Shown here: in pieces, positions 1 to 9,260 of the stretch
Layout: each line of letters opens with the position of its first letter
How positions within the stretch are numbered: the first letter of the stretch is position 1
From: Ferrimicrobium sp.
GTDB lineage: Bacteria; Actinomycetota; Acidimicrobiia; Acidimicrobiales; Acidimicrobiaceae
Length of the DNA: 64,000 nt
NCBI RefSeq assembly: GCF_027319265.1
Contig: NZ_DAHVNP010000014.1
Location: 62,001-126,000, forward strand
Direction: 5' to 3'
Notes under the pieces: generated by a model
What the model was told of the DNA's origin: nothing
The model's database searches: none
What the model saw: only the letters and a program-made list of their open reading frames with translations
Made by a program: the position numbers and the translations under genes

Positions 1-133
1 GCTGAAATGAGGGTGCCTCGAGCACCTGTAGTGCATAGAGACGAGCGACCAGACCGCCAAGGAGTGCCAATCCTGTCAGCCCGAGCAGACGAGCCCGGAA
101 ACTCAACGAAACTTTCTTTGATCCTTGGGGCAC
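1..133 (-). CDS. mrdA: Penicillin-binding protein 2, N-terminal fragment (cut by window edge)
   Basis: The first 44 codons of a minus-strand gene run off the left edge. It starts at a GTG (131-133) two bases after the mreD stop, with GGAGGT immediately upstream inside the mreD end. The protein opens with a short basic stretch, then a hydrophobic helix (LLGLTGLALLGGLVARLYAL), followed by QVLEAPSFQ. This matches the cytoplasmic tail, single membrane anchor and start of the periplasmic region of class B PBPs. In established rod operons mreB-mreC-mreD is followed by mrdA (PBP2, the elongation transpeptidase), and the spacing here indicates one transcript. Identity rests on context and N-terminal shape only, because no catalytic motif lies inside the window. 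Confidence 0.75.
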   Translation of the reverse strand, partial: MPQGSKKVSLSFRARLLGLTGLALLGGLVARLYALQVLEAPSFQ

Positions 134-135
134 GA

Positions 136-651
136 TTACCTCCGTTCGAGCATCGGGGTTCGTTCCTGCGCTCCAAAGACCAACCGGCAAAGACCAAGCG
201 CTACAACTGCGAGAACTAGATTGATGCCTCCGACGATGATCAACTCGTCGAGTGTTCTCGCCCGCAACGGATTACCAAGGCCAAGCAGGTAGAGGACTAG
301 GGAACTCAACCCTTCCCCAACGACGCTAGTAGCCCCAACTATGAGAATTTTAAGAGCAAGGGGACTCCCGGAATCCAACCGTTCTATCTCACCAGCAAGA
401 TATCCTACCACACAAAGTACGAGCGCTGAGATACCGAATGGAGTCGTGAGGAAGGAGTCGACCAACAGACCAGCGAAGAATCCGGTAAGCGCTCCGATCT
501 CTCTGCCCCGGTACACCCCCACGGCAGCGACCATAAGCATCACAAAATCCGGGTGTACCCCTAAAATGGTGAAGCCACCCGCCCCTGAACGCTGTACCAC
601 CACCGCCGTGAAGATCAACAGAGGCAACCCAAGCGCCCGTACCCACCTCAC
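136..651 (-). CDS. mreD: Rod shape-determining protein MreD
   Basis: A small polytopic membrane protein of about 171 residues, the usual size for MreD, a partner of MreC and MreB in the elongasome that guides lateral cell-wall synthesis. Hydrophobic segments cover most of the length (for example LGLPLLIFTAVVV near the N terminus and LVLAVVALGLCRLVFG near the C terminus). I chose the GTG at 649-651, which overlaps the mreC stop as GTGA and has GGGAGC eight bases upstream. A longer reading from GTG 672 lacks a ribosome site. MreD is poorly conserved in sequence, so the assignment depends strongly on its place between mreC and the PBP2 gene. Confidence 0.85.
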   Translation of the reverse strand: MRWVRALGLPLLIFTAVVVQRSGAGGFTILGVHPDFVMLMVAAVGVYRGREIGALTGFFAGLLVDSFLTTPFGISALVLCVVGYLAGEIERLDSGSPLALKILIVGATSVVGEGLSSLVLYLLGLGNPLRARTLDELIIVGGINLVLAVVALGLCRLVFGAQERTPMLERR

Positions 652-1481
652 GAGCCAGCTCCCGGGGTCCACTTCAACACCGCGACATACTGAAGAGTGG
701 CATAGTCCACCAAAGGAACTGCACGGATACTCTCTTGAAGGTCACCCGAAGGATTCGAAACCTGGGTGACACGAACCGCCGGGATCCCTGGTGGGAACAA
801 CTCGCCCTGCAGGCCGGAGGTCACCAACACCGCGCCACGCCGGATATGGGTGCCAGGCACCACCAAATTGATCGTCAACGGCTCTCCAGTGCCTTGACCA
901 ACCGCGGCACCCACCTGGCCCGACTTAGGGATCCGGACGCCAACCGTTGAGGTTGGGTCCGTGACCATCAACACCGTCGCAGTTGAAGACGTCGTCTGCA
1001 CCACCCGTCCTGCCAGTCCAGCACCGCCCACCACTGGATTGCCCACCACGACACCATTCGCGCTGCCACGGTCAATCACAAAGGTGAGCTGTAGATTGCT
1101 AGGGGTCATCTGGATGACCTCCGCGGGAGTGGAGGCAAGGGTCGTAGCAAACGGTAATCTCGTCAGCCGACTCAACTGCGTCAACGCGTGCAACGCTCCA
1201 AGATCCTCAAAGTGCGAGCGTTCTATCACCCCAAGCTTCGACTTGAGTTGGGCAATCTCACGCTGGTCGGAAGGGTAGTTCGTTATTCCGTGGTAGGCGT
1301 TCGCTAGCGGCCGAAAGACGGTGTCGAGCGCCGACTTCGTCGGATTGACCACATCAGCGACCACAACCTTGAGTGATCCAAAATGCATACGGGAAGCGTT
1401 GAAGTTGATCGTGATGAGCGAGACCGATAGCAGAATCAGAACAGCAAGTGTTGCCCTAGGTCGCTCGAGTAGTCGTGACAA
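648..1481 (-). CDS. mreC: Rod shape-determining protein MreC
   Basis: MreC links cytoplasmic MreB filaments to periplasmic wall enzymes. The 277-residue product has one N-terminal membrane helix (about residues 10-28), then a short coiled-coil-like stretch (about 70-95), then the beta-rich MreC domain with typical phrases such as VIDRGSANGVVVGNPVV and GLAGRVVQ. Length matches the family. The only reasonable start is a TTG (1479-1481) 13 bases after the mreB stop, with a weak AGGT upstream, so translation is probably coupled to mreB. Downstream it overlaps mreD by four bases. Confidence 0.9.
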   Translation of the reverse strand: MSRLLERPRATLAVLILLSVSLITINFNASRMHFGSLKVVVADVVNPTKSALDTVFRPLANAYHGITNYPSDQREIAQLKSKLGVIERSHFEDLGALHALTQLSRLTRLPFATTLASTPAEVIQMTPSNLQLTFVIDRGSANGVVVGNPVVGGAGLAGRVVQTTSSTATVLMVTDPTSTVGVRIPKSGQVGAAVGQGTGEPLTINLVVPGTHIRRGAVLVTSGLQGELFPPGIPAVRVTQVSNPSGDLQESIRAVPLVDYATLQYVAVLKWTPGAGS

Positions 1482-1494
1482 GTCGTTGGGGGAC

Positions 1495-2526
1495 CTAACG
1501 TGACGAGGTAATCAAGACCTGTTTGAGCGCCTCAAACTCCTCCAGGCACTGCCCCGACCCAAGAGCCACGCATTGGAGTGGATTTTTCGCCACGACGATG
1601 GGCATGCCCGTCTCCTCGTGGAGTCGTCGATCGAGTCCGGCCAATAACGCACCACCACCGGTTAGCACAATACCCTGATCCATGATATCAGCGGCTAATT
1701 CAGGAGGCGTATTGTCGAGCGTTACCTTCACGGCATCGACGATGGCGTTAATCGGCTCGGAGATGGCTGCGCGAATCTCCTCAGTCGTTACCGATATCGT
1801 CTTTGGCAAGCCCGTCACAAGATCCCGACCCTTGATTTCAGCGCGCAACTCCTCCTCAAGCGGGTAGGCCGAGGCGAGTGTCATCTTGATCGATTCAGAG
1901 GTCCGTTCACCAAGCGCGACCGAGTACTGCTTCTTGATGTAGGCAATAATCGCCTCATCCATCTCGTCGCCACCGACGCGAATAGAACGGGAGGTAACAA
2001 TCCCACCGAGCGAGATCACAGCGACCTCAGTGGTACCACCACCGATATCGACGACCATATTGCCGGCCGGCTCATGCACAGGCAACCCAGCCCCTATCGC
2101 TGCAGCCATCGGCTCCTCGATGATGTACGCAGGTTTTCTTGCCCCCGCGTACTCAGCAGCCTCTTGGACCGCACGACGCTCGACACCAGTGATGCCGCTC
2201 GGAACGCAGATGACCATACGCGGCTTGCCCATCTTCGACTGGTTGACTTTATGAATAAAGTAGCGGAGCATCTTCTCGCAGATCTCAAAGTCAGCGATCA
2301 CGCCATCCTTGAGTGGCCGAATCGCCTGGATATTCGATGGGGTGCGTCCAATCATCCGCTTGGCCTCAGCACCAACCGCCAGGGGACGACCATCCCGCAC
2401 GTTGATGGCGACCACCGATGGCTCGTTGAGTACGATACCCTTGCCACGTACGTACACCAACGTGTTGGCGGTACCGAGATCGACGGCGATATCTCTACCG
2501 AAAAGACCGCTGCTACTCTTTGCCAT
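1495..2526 (-). CDS. mreB: Rod shape-determining actin homologue MreB
   Basis: Bacterial actin that forms membrane-associated filaments and positions the elongation machinery. The 343-residue product shows the actin-fold phosphate loop [10 protein letters not shown] near residue 17, the second phosphate motif [20 protein letters not shown] (about 160-180) and the adenosine motif [15 protein letters not shown] (about 285-300). Length is typical. The ATG has a strong ribosome site (AGGAGGTCAA). It heads the mre block, with ndk just upstream on the same strand. Presence of mreBCD plus PBP2 implies a rod-shaped cell with lateral wall growth. Confidence 0.97.
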   Translation of the reverse strand: MAKSSSGLFGRDIAVDLGTANTLVYVRGKGIVLNEPSVVAINVRDGRPLAVGAEAKRMIGRTPSNIQAIRPLKDGVIADFEICEKMLRYFIHKVNQSKMGKPRMVICVPSGITGVERRAVQEAAEYAGARKPAYIIEEPMAAAIGAGLPVHEPAGNMVVDIGGGTTEVAVISLGGIVTSRSIRVGGDEMDEAIIAYIKKQYSVALGERTSESIKMTLASAYPLEEELRAEIKGRDLVTGLPKTISVTTEEIRAAISEPINAIVDAVKVTLDNTPPELAADIMDQGIVLTGGGALLAGLDRRLHEETGMPIVVAKNPLQCVALGSGQCLEEFEALKQVLITSSR

Positions 2527-2552
2527 TTGACCTCCTAAAGATGGCGTCTCGC

Positions 2553-2969
2553 CTACGTGAGGCGAAACTCTGGGAAAAATAAACCGATTTCGCGTTCTGC
2601 TGCCGCGGGTGAGTCCGAACCGTGGATCAAGTTCTCATCCATGAGCATAGCAAGATCACCACGGATTGTGCCCGGTGCTGCCTGAGCCGAGTTCGTCGCT
2701 CCCATCATCGTTCTCACCATCTCCACAACTTGAGGGGGACCTTCAACGATGCCTACGACAACTGGTCCCCTCGTGAGAAAAGCGATGAGATCCTCGTAAA
2801 ACGGCTTCTCGCTGTGCTCGGCATAGTGTTGGGCGACCAATGGATTCGCCAATTGTCGCCGCTCAAGCGCGAGGAAGCGAAGCCCACGGCGCTCAAACCG
2901 ACCGACGATCTCGCCGATCAATCCGCGCTCAACAGCGTCTGGTTTTAGGATGATGAGGGTAGTAGCCAT
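2553..2969 (-). CDS. ndk: Nucleoside diphosphate kinase
   Basis: Transfers the gamma phosphate from NTPs to NDPs through a phosphohistidine. The product from ATG 2967-2969 is 138 residues, the normal length. It starts [14 protein letters not shown] and carries the active-site block NLIHGSDSP, with nucleophilic His at about residue 116. An upstream extension of 27 codons is open but does not fit the family, so I rejected that start. The ATG lies 22 bases after the folC stop and has no good Shine-Dalgarno, though a TAGCCT hexamer lies 11 bases upstream. Likely co-transcribed with folC and mreB. Confidence 0.95.
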   Translation of the reverse strand: MATTLIILKPDAVERGLIGEIVGRFERRGLRFLALERRQLANPLVAQHYAEHSEKPFYEDLIAFLTRGPVVVGIVEGPPQVVEMVRTMMGATNSAQAAPGTIRGDLAMLMDENLIHGSDSPAAAEREIGLFFPEFRLT

Positions 2970-2991
2970 ACGAATGGTAAAGGCTACCGGC

Positions 2992-4275
2992 TCACGACTC
3001 ATCAAGCAGCAGCTTGGGAATATCTTTGCACAAAACGGTCCCACAGGCACAGTGCGAACCAGTGATCAGCACCAATCCGACCTCGAGCGAACTGAGCAAT
3101 TCTCCCACCGACCGGAGTTCAGCGGACCAATCGAGAATGCGTGCATCCGGATACACCTTTTCAGCGGCGGCACGCAAGATGGCCGGCGCCACCCCGCAAT
3201 CGAGCAAACCAAGAGCGGCGACGCCTGGAAGCGCCAACGCCACCAAGAACTCATACGGATCCCGTCCATGGCTCATACCGAAGACAATCCCAATGGAATG
3301 CTCTGGACCAAAGGTCTCCAGCAACGTCGTCCCGAGGACCGCAGCAGCCTCACGGTTATGCGCCGTGTCTACCACGACAATCAGCTCTCCACGCAGGACC
3401 TCAAAACACCCCGGCAGGTGGAGCCGAGCGAGCCCGCTCTCGATCCGCTCACTCGTAAGACGGCGACCAAGAAGCGCCTCAACGGCGTGAACGGCCAGCA
3501 TGACATTCCAGGCAACGGCCTCACCAAAGAGTGGAACAAAAAACGATCGGTCGCCCAACGGTGAATGCTCGACAAGCTCCTGCCCACCCACTCCAGGAAA
3601 GCGTTCAACATCGAGCTCATCCATCCAGATTGTAGGGTTCAGAGAGAGTCGATCCATGGCCAAGGCTCGCAACTCTTCGTCGAGAGGCCCCAAGCAGACC
3701 GTCGCCCCGTCGTGGACGATCCCCAACTTGTGTTCGAGTACGTCACCAAGTGTCGGACCAAGTTCCGTTAGATGATCGTGCCCAATCGAGGTGATGACGG
3801 CTACCTCTGCATCAATAATATTGGTTGCGTCGTCGCGACCACCGAGCCCCGTCTCGATCACAGCGATCTCGCAACCCTCAAGTGAAAACACTGAAAGCGC
3901 CGCAACAAAGAGTGCTTCAAAGTGCGTCAAGGGAGGCACTAACTGTTGTTGGGTCATCGCCGCCAACTGCCTGAGCTCCTGTTCAAGGCGCTCGCTCTCC
4001 ACTGGAACGGCGTCAATCATCACTCGCTCTTCGAGACGACAAAGATGTGGGGAGCGAAACAGTCCCACGCGAAACCCCATATCCCCCAGCAGCACCGCCG
4101 CTGCGGCTGCGACGCTACCTTTCCCATTGGTACCAGCGATATGGATAAACCTGAGCCCGGAACTGATGCCTCCCAGCACCGATGCCGCTGCCCGAACGCG
4201 ATCGAGCGGCGACAGTGTCACCGAACGATCGGCCTCAAAGTTCGGCAGACTCTCCAACCATTCGATACCCCGCAA
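2992..4275 (-). CDS. folC: Folylpolyglutamate synthase / dihydrofolate synthase
   Basis: A Mur-ligase-family enzyme that adds glutamate to dihydropteroate or folates using ATP. The 427-residue protein has the P-loop IHIAGTNGKGSVAA near residues 44-57, the SPHL motif after it (FRSPHL), the IETGLGGRDDATN segment (about 140-153) and the C-terminal Mur-type domain with DTAHN. The start is a TTG that directly abuts the clpX stop codon, without a Shine-Dalgarno, so it probably depends on re-initiation after clpX. The N terminus (GIEWLESLPNF) matches the family there. Next gene downstream is ndk. Confidence 0.93.
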   Translation of the reverse strand: MRGIEWLESLPNFEADRSVTLSPLDRVRAAASVLGGISSGLRFIHIAGTNGKGSVAAAAAVLLGDMGFRVGLFRSPHLCRLEERVMIDAVPVESERLEQELRQLAAMTQQQLVPPLTHFEALFVAALSVFSLEGCEIAVIETGLGGRDDATNIIDAEVAVITSIGHDHLTELGPTLGDVLEHKLGIVHDGATVCLGPLDEELRALAMDRLSLNPTIWMDELDVERFPGVGGQELVEHSPLGDRSFFVPLFGEAVAWNVMLAVHAVEALLGRRLTSERIESGLARLHLPGCFEVLRGELIVVVDTAHNREAAAVLGTTLLETFGPEHSIGIVFGMSHGRDPYEFLVALALPGVAALGLLDCGVAPAILRAAAEKVYPDARILDWSAELRSVGELLSSLEVGLVLITGSHCACGTVLCKDIPKLLLDES

Positions 4276-5538
4276 CTAGGAGGCTTGCCTGGTCGATGAC
4301 CCATTCTGATCAGGTGCGGCCGGAATGAGCGTCGGTGCAACGTGCTCAAGCACCACCTGCTCGTCGACCACGCATTTAGTCACATCATCACGCGATGGCA
4401 CCTCGTACATCACGTCGAGCAGAACCTCCTCGAGAATGGCTTTGAGGCCGCGAGCACCGGTCCCTCGCAACATGGCCTGATCGGCGATGGCATCCAGAGC
4501 ACCATCGGTGATCTCCAACTCAACCCCGTCGAGTTCAAGCACCTTCTTGTACTGTTTGACCAACGCATTCTTGGGTTCAGTCAGAATCTCAATCAACGCC
4601 GGTCGGTCGAGGTTGTCGATGGTACCGATGATAGGCAGACGTCCAATGAACTCCGGAAGCAAGCCGAACTTCAATAGATCCTCGGGTTGCACCTCGCCAA
4701 GGACCTCAATCTCTCTCTTGGCATGGGTCATGGTTCCAGAGAATCCGATACCGCGTCGCCCAAGGCGACTTGCCACGATCTCTTCAAGACCAACGAAGGC
4801 ACCACCACAGATGAAAAGTACGTTGGTGGTGTCGATCTGAATGAACTCTTGATGTGGATGCTTCCTGCCGCCCTGAGGGGGAACGGAAGCAACGGTACCC
4901 TCAAGTATCTTCAACAGCGCCTGCTGAACCCCTTCCCCTGAAACATCACGGGTGATCGATGGGTTCTCACTCTTGCGTGCTATCTTGTCGATCTCATCGA
5001 TGTAGATGATCCCCATCTCAGCACGCTTCACATCAAAATCCGCTGCTTGGATGAGTTTGAGGAGAATGTTCTCCACATCCTCACCGACATAGCCTGCTTC
5101 GGTCAGTGCGGTAGCATCAGCGATGGCGAAGGGCACGTTCAACATTCGAGCGAGCGTCTGCGCAAGCAGTGTCTTGCCACAGCCAGTTGGGCCGAGCAAC
5201 AGCACATTGGACTTCGCAAGTTCGACGTCATCTTTGATGCCGCTACGAATGCGCTTATAGTGGTTGTAGACCGCCACCGAAAGAATCTTTTTCGCGCCCT
5301 CTTGGCCGATCACATAGCCATTGAGGAACTCCATGATCTCCTTGGGCTTAGGGAGTTTGTCATCGCCTTGGGGCTCCGGTTTAGCGCCCAACTCCTCGGA
5401 GATGATGTCGTTGCACAGCTCGATGCACTTGTCACAGATGTAGACGCCTGGCCCTGCGATCAGTTTCCGTACCTGTTTTTGCGACATTCCACAGAAACTG
5501 CACTTCACCATCTCTTGGCCTTCACCAATCTTCGCCAT
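4276..5538 (-). CDS. clpX: ATP-dependent Clp protease ATP-binding subunit ClpX
   Basis: AAA+ unfoldase that feeds substrates to ClpP. The N-terminal zinc-binding domain shows CSFCG (about residues 13-17) and CDKCIELC (about 35-42). The AAA domain has Walker A GPTGCGKT, Walker [11 protein letters not shown], the pore-loop region around GYVGED and the IGF-like ClpP-binding loop (RRGIGF). Length is about 420 residues, as expected. I chose ATG 5536-5538, preceded by AAGGAG about 10 bases upstream. A TTG six bases earlier is possible. It sits 76 bases after clpP and abuts folC. Confidence 0.97.
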   Translation of the reverse strand: MAKIGEGQEMVKCSFCGMSQKQVRKLIAGPGVYICDKCIELCNDIISEELGAKPEPQGDDKLPKPKEIMEFLNGYVIGQEGAKKILSVAVYNHYKRIRSGIKDDVELAKSNVLLLGPTGCGKTLLAQTLARMLNVPFAIADATALTEAGYVGEDVENILLKLIQAADFDVKRAEMGIIYIDEIDKIARKSENPSITRDVSGEGVQQALLKILEGTVASVPPQGGRKHPHQEFIQIDTTNVLFICGGAFVGLEEIVASRLGRRGIGFSGTMTHAKREIEVLGEVQPEDLLKFGLLPEFIGRLPIIGTIDNLDRPALIEILTEPKNALVKQYKKVLELDGVELEITDGALDAIADQAMLRGTGARGLKAILEEVLLDVMYEVPSRDDVTKCVVDEQVVLEHVAPTLIPAAPDQNGSSTRQAS

Positions 5539-5614
5539 GGCCAACCCTCTCCTTAGTTCTTACCGTAACCATATCGCAATCGCCGCAACGATCGCCGTGT
5601 TTGGGTAAGACTTC

Positions 5615-6223
5615 CTATTTCCCAATGGAATCTCGTGAGGAGAATACCTCATCGATGACCCCATACTCCAGTGCCTGCTCCGCTTCGAGAATAAAATCTC
5701 TATCGGTATCATGGGCGATCTTCTCAACTGTTTGACCGGTTGACTCCGAAAGCATCTGGTTCAGCAGATCACGCATCCGCAAAATCTCTTTCGCTTGGAG
5801 TTCGATGTCGGTTGCCTGGCCGCCAACACCGCCGTAGGGTTGATGCAAGAGAATCCGAGCGTGCGGAAGAGCATAGCGCTTACCTTTCGCGCCTGCGGAA
5901 AGAACCACCGCAGCCGCAGAAGCAGCCTGGCCAAAGCAGAGAGTAGACACGTCCGGACGAATGTAGCGCATGGTGTCGTAGATCGCGAACAAACCGGTAA
6001 TCTCTCCACCCGGGGAGTTGATGTATAGGTTGATATCTCGGTCAGGATCTTCGTACTCGAGGTACAGCAACTGCGAGCAGACCAGGTTCGCGACGGCATC
6101 GTCAATCGGTGTCCCCAAGACGATAATCCGCTCCCGAAGGAGTCGGGAGTACAGATCGTAGGCTCGTTCACCCCTTGAGGATGTCTCAATCACGGTAGGA
6201 ACCAAATAGTTATACGCTTGCAT
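5615..6223 (-). CDS. clpP: ATP-dependent Clp protease proteolytic subunit ClpP
   Basis: Serine protease ring subunit. The 202-residue product has the catalytic Ser in GQAASAAA (about residue 102), His in LLHQP (about 127) and Asp in TDRDF (about 176), all intact. The ATG is preceded by GAGAGGTTGC. Gene order tig-clpP-clpX is a classic bacterial cluster. Many actinobacteria carry two clpP genes. Only one is in this window, and a second elsewhere cannot be excluded. Confidence 0.97.
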   Translation of the reverse strand: MQAYNYLVPTVIETSSRGERAYDLYSRLLRERIIVLGTPIDDAVANLVCSQLLYLEYEDPDRDINLYINSPGGEITGLFAIYDTMRYIRPDVSTLCFGQAASAAAVVLSAGAKGKRYALPHARILLHQPYGGVGGQATDIELQAKEILRMRDLLNQMLSESTGQTVEKIAHDTDRDFILEAEQALEYGVIDEVFSSRDSIGK

Positions 6224-6303
6224 GCAACCTCTCGATCTCCATTATCTGCCCGTTGGTTCGCACCGCGAGGAGCAGTTCTTCCATTCTAATGGTGCCGTGG
6301 TGT

Positions 6304-7704
6304 TTATTCCTCTGAAGAGCCGACAGGTTCAGCAAGCTCCTCCGCCCCGGCGTCATCTTGCGCTTGCGCTCCATCTCCAGCTTCGAGGAGTTGATCCAAC
6401 TCAAGCTGCGATAATGTCACTGGGTTCCCGTCACTGTCCTTGATGCTCACGATATTGGCCAGCCGCCGGTAGGCCTTCTGTTTGATAAGCGACGTACGGA
6501 CCTGAAACTCCTGCAGCGGAGAGATGCCGCCACGCCGAGGCTCCAGTGCTCCCGAGGTATTGAGTTTCTCGATCTCCTCCTCCACCTCTTGTGCATCGAC
6601 ACTGACCGCCTCATCGACGGCTATCGCCCTCAACGCGAGGTCCCAGAGAACTGATTGGGCAGCCTTCGAACTGAGTTGTCCAGCTAGAGCGTTTTCGTCC
6701 TGTTGGCTCATCTCCAGGTAACGTCGCAAGGAGATCCCAGAGCCGTCGAGGGCATGCCCAAACTCATGCAACTCCTGCTGGTAGGCGGAGTTGAGGAGCA
6801 CCTCTGGAATGGTTTTTGGCTCGGTCAACTCGAGCACCTTCTGATAGAGCTGTTGCTCGAAGAGCGAACGAGCCTCTGCGATACGCCGCGAAGCCATACT
6901 CGTGCGCACATCCTCGCGCAGCTCATCAACCGTGGTGAACTCGGATACCTGAGCGACAAAATCTGCATCGAGATCAGGTAGTACCAGCTCGCGAATAGCG
7001 AGCACCTCAAGGATCGTCTTCTGCGTCGGGGCTTCGTCATCGGCATCGCCATCAACCGGCGCTTCAACCGCCACCTTATCGCCAACACTGGCACCGAGGA
7101 GCGCTGTCTCAAACTCAGGAGCAACCTCGCCTTTCCCGAGACGAGCAGTGAGGTACGGTGTCACCACATCCTCCGTGTCACCCTCAACGGCAATCACATT
7201 GAAGGTCACTTGGTCGCCTTCTGCCACCGGACGATCCACCTCTTGGAGAGTGGCCATCTGCTCGCGAATGCTATCGATCACCGCATCGACATCGGCCTCG
7301 GTCAGCTCGACTCGCGGCAGCTCGATCTCGATCGAGCCAATACCCTCTACGCGCACCACCGGTCGCAGTGCCACGTCGAGCTCCACCTTCACATCGCCCT
7401 CTTGAGCCCCATCGACAATTCGGAGGCTGGGCGACTCGATAACGTCGAGACCATTGTCAACAATGACCTCCTCGTAGCTCTCCTGTACCGCATCCTCGAC
7501 CGCTTCGCGGCGAACGGCCTCTTGACCCAGCCGTGCCACGAGCACCGAAGCAGGAACGTGACCCTTCCTAAAGCCAGGGATCCTGACCTGGGAGCGAAGT
7601 TTTCGCACCGCCTGATCAAGGTACGGTCGTAACTCCTCGTCGCGGAGTTCGATCGTAACAACAGCAGAATTGGACTCTTGATGAAGTTCAGCAGATGAGC
7701 GCAT
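6304..7704 (-). CDS. tig: Trigger factor (ribosome-associated chaperone, peptidyl-prolyl isomerase)
   Basis: Binds the ribosome near the exit tunnel and shields nascent chains. From ATG 7702-7704 the product is 466 residues, near the family norm. The ribosome-binding signature appears as GFRKGHVPASVL (about residues 45-56), followed by an FKBP-like domain (about 150-240) and a helical C-terminal arm ending in an acidic tail. A TTG six codons upstream is another possible start. Neither has a Shine-Dalgarno. A TATGCT box nine bases before the ATG may mean a very short leader. csoR lies 45 bases upstream on the same strand. Confidence 0.94.
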   Translation of the reverse strand: MRSSAELHQESNSAVVTIELRDEELRPYLDQAVRKLRSQVRIPGFRKGHVPASVLVARLGQEAVRREAVEDAVQESYEEVIVDNGLDVIESPSLRIVDGAQEGDVKVELDVALRPVVRVEGIGSIEIELPRVELTEADVDAVIDSIREQMATLQEVDRPVAEGDQVTFNVIAVEGDTEDVVTPYLTARLGKGEVAPEFETALLGASVGDKVAVEAPVDGDADDEAPTQKTILEVLAIRELVLPDLDADFVAQVSEFTTVDELREDVRTSMASRRIAEARSLFEQQLYQKVLELTEPKTIPEVLLNSAYQQELHEFGHALDGSGISLRRYLEMSQQDENALAGQLSSKAAQSVLWDLALRAIAVDEAVSVDAQEVEEEIEKLNTSGALEPRRGGISPLQEFQVRTSLIKQKAYRRLANIVSIKDSDGNPVTLSQLELDQLLEAGDGAQAQDDAGAEELAEPVGSSEE

Positions 7705-7748
7705 AGCAACCAAAGCATACAAGGTCTACGCGCGAGGTCATGAAGATC

Positions 7749-8036
7749 CTAACGAAGTCGCCCCAACAAGCGACGAAGTTCCTCAAGCGAAGTACCCTCT
7801 TCCATCGCCAATTCCGGATTCTCGATGCAGTACACGAGGTGTGCCGTCAAGTAGTTGATAGCAGCTCGATCCAGCGCTTTGGTCACCGCGGCAAACTGCA
7901 TTGAGAGCTCCTTGCAATCACGACCCTCGGCGACCATGCGACGAATCCCTCGCACCTGTCCCTCGATCCTCGAGAGTCGGCGATCGAGATCCGCCTCCTC
8001 CTGGCGTAGATCGGTTTGACCTTGCTCGGGGGTCAT
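7749..8036 (-). CDS. csoR: CsoR-family copper-sensing transcriptional repressor
   Basis: A 95-residue all-helical DUF156 regulator. The Cu(I) ligands of CsoR are Cys-His-Cys at relative spacing +25 and +4. Here Cys41 (GRDCKEL), His66 and Cys70 (AHLVYC) reproduce that spacing exactly, and this separates it from nickel-type RcnR proteins, which use more histidines. CsoR represses copper efflux or chaperone genes until Cu(I) binds. No copper transporter lies nearby; the neighbours are tig and two tRNAs. The ATG overlaps the stop of a tiny open frame with its own AAGGAG (8037-8095), possibly a translational coupler. Confidence 0.85.
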   Translation of the reverse strand: MTPEQGQTDLRQEEADLDRRLSRIEGQVRGIRRMVAEGRDCKELSMQFAAVTKALDRAAINYLTAHLVYCIENPELAMEEGTSLEELRRLLGRLR

Positions 8037-8182
8037 GGTTCGCCCAGACCTCTCTGATGTGCCTCGACCATCGAACTCACCTTCTCCTTATGGAAGCCGT
8101 CAGGACAAACCGATCGGCTCTTACCACACGACACAGCTAGCGACAACTCCCTGGTTATCAAGTGTAGCCGCGGCAAACAATA

Positions 8183-8197
8183 ATACCATAGGGGGTT
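8183..8197. promoter_or_regulatory. Candidate CsoR operator
   Basis: The sequence ATACCATAGGGGGTT resembles the pseudo-palindrome of CsoR operators (an AT end, a C-run, a TA core and a G-run of five). It lies about 150 bases upstream of the csoR start, in the only sizeable non-coding region next to that gene, so autoregulation is plausible. The left half is degenerate (ACC in place of a full C-run). Identification is by eye only. Confidence 0.35.
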
Positions 8198-8400
8198 GTC
8201 GATAGGCCTCGCGACCAGAGCACCACAAGCGTGGTAGGTAATCAAGCATTACCCGCAACGTTCCTACCCAAGGAGTGATCGCCCACGCAGCGAAGCCAAG
8301 ATCGTTCGTGGACAAGACCACCGCAAGGAGTACCAAGTTAGGCGCCATCCAGGACCACCTCACTCACCGCACAGACCCGACTAGATGACCGCTAAGGCGA

Positions 8401-8436
8401 CGGAACTCCATGGCTGCACGGAACTCCATGGCTGCA
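8401..8436. repeat. 18-bp perfect tandem duplication
   Basis: The unit CGGAACTCCATGGCTGCA occurs twice head to tail (8401-8418 and 8419-8436) with no mismatch. It sits 16-51 bases beyond the 3' end of tRNA-Gly in the direction of tRNA transcription. A perfect copy suggests a recent slippage or duplication event. Confidence 0.9.
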
Positions 8437-8451
8437 TCGCCGACAGGGAGG

Positions 8452-8528
<77 letters not shown>

Positions 8529-8547
8529 GGAACACAACAATGCACCG

Positions 8548-8621
8548 TCGGGAAGGCGGGATTTGAACCCGCGGCCCCCTGCTCCCAAAGCAGGTGCGCT
8601 ACCAAGCTGCGCCACTTCCCG
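8548..8621 (-). tRNA. tRNA-Pro (anticodon TGG), CCA not encoded
   Basis: On the minus strand CGGGAAG pairs with CTTCCCG as acceptor stem, with A as discriminator. The anticodon arm is CCTGCTTTGGGAGCAGG with anticodon TGG, and the T arm is GCGGGTTCAAATCCCGC. The bases after the discriminator are CGG, so CCA must be added by tRNA nucleotidyltransferase, unlike in the neighbouring tRNA-Gly. Length is 74 nt. Confidence 0.96.
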
Positions 8622-8641
8622 CAAGGGCAGAGTTTAGCTGA

Positions 8642-9253
8642 TTATTCTCCCAGTGCCTCTAAATTAGCGCGTCGTCGATAGCGGAACCAGACAAAACCCA
8701 CGACTAACAACACCAGCAACGCACCGAGTACGTAGCCCAAGTCCTGGATCACCTTCACTAATACCGTGTAGTTCGCGCCCAACCAATACCCCGCCAGCGT
8801 CAATAACGCCACAAAGGGGATACTCCCGATCAACGTGTAGAGCGAAAACTTACCCACAGGCATCTCTGCAACACCGGCTGGAAGACTGATGACCGACCGA
8901 ACCACCGGCAACAACCGGGAGATGATCACCGCCGCCTCACCGTGACGCTGAAACCACCGCTCGGCCCTATCGAGGTCCCGCGGCTTGACAAAGATGAAAC
9001 GCCCAAAACGTTCGACTAGCGATCTTCCGCCCGTCCGGCCGATCGCCCAAAGAATAACACTGCCGATCAGGTTGCCCAGGATTCCTACCAAGATCGCGCC
9101 GATAAGGCTCAGTTTGCCAGACGCGGCCAGTACGCCGGCGAGCGTCATAACCAGTTCCGAGGGGACGGGGATCAACGCCGACTCCAAGGTCATCAACACC
9201 AAGATAGCGAGCAATCCATACGTCACTACGTACGTGTCAATAAAGGAGTTCAT
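8642..9253 (-). CDS. DedA-family integral membrane protein
   Basis: A 203-residue member of the DedA/SNARE-associated (VTT) family, implicated in lipid-carrier transport and membrane homeostasis. Signature parts are visible: ESALIPVPSELVM near residues 24-36, GNLIGSVILWAIGRTGG near 58-74, and the amphipathic segment SRLLPVVRSVISLPAGV near 115-131. Four to five hydrophobic segments span the protein and the C terminus is basic. The start at ATG 9251-9253 is supported by family alignment. An upstream extension of 74 codons is unlike the family. There is no Shine-Dalgarno, but TATCAT lies seven bases upstream, consistent with a leaderless mRNA. Confidence 0.9.
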   Translation of the reverse strand: MNSFIDTYVVTYGLLAILVLMTLESALIPVPSELVMTLAGVLAASGKLSLIGAILVGILGNLIGSVILWAIGRTGGRSLVERFGRFIFVKPRDLDRAERWFQRHGEAAVIISRLLPVVRSVISLPAGVAEMPVGKFSLYTLIGSIPFVALLTLAGYWLGANYTVLVKVIQDLGYVLGALLVLLVVGFVWFRYRRRANLEALGE

Positions 9254-9260
9254 CGTCCCA

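Larger units (their letters stand above)
8037..8451. other. Intergenic region between csoR and the tRNA genes
   Basis: No convincing gene. It contains the possible short leader frame just before csoR, the CsoR-operator-like site at 8183-8197 and an 18-bp tandem duplication at 8401-8436, just beyond the tRNA-Gly 3' end. Several open frames cross it on the minus strand, but none has a ribosome site together with protein-like composition. Confidence 0.5.

Noticed and set aside
6210-6404. Small minus-strand frame between tig and clpP
   Set aside because: Overlaps both the tig end and the clpP start in another frame, with no ribosome site and no family likeness.
8033-8245. Minus-strand 70-codon frame upstream of csoR as a gene
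   Set aside because: Only its last 15 or so codons have a possible ribosome site. The rest crosses the operator-like region and lacks protein-like character.
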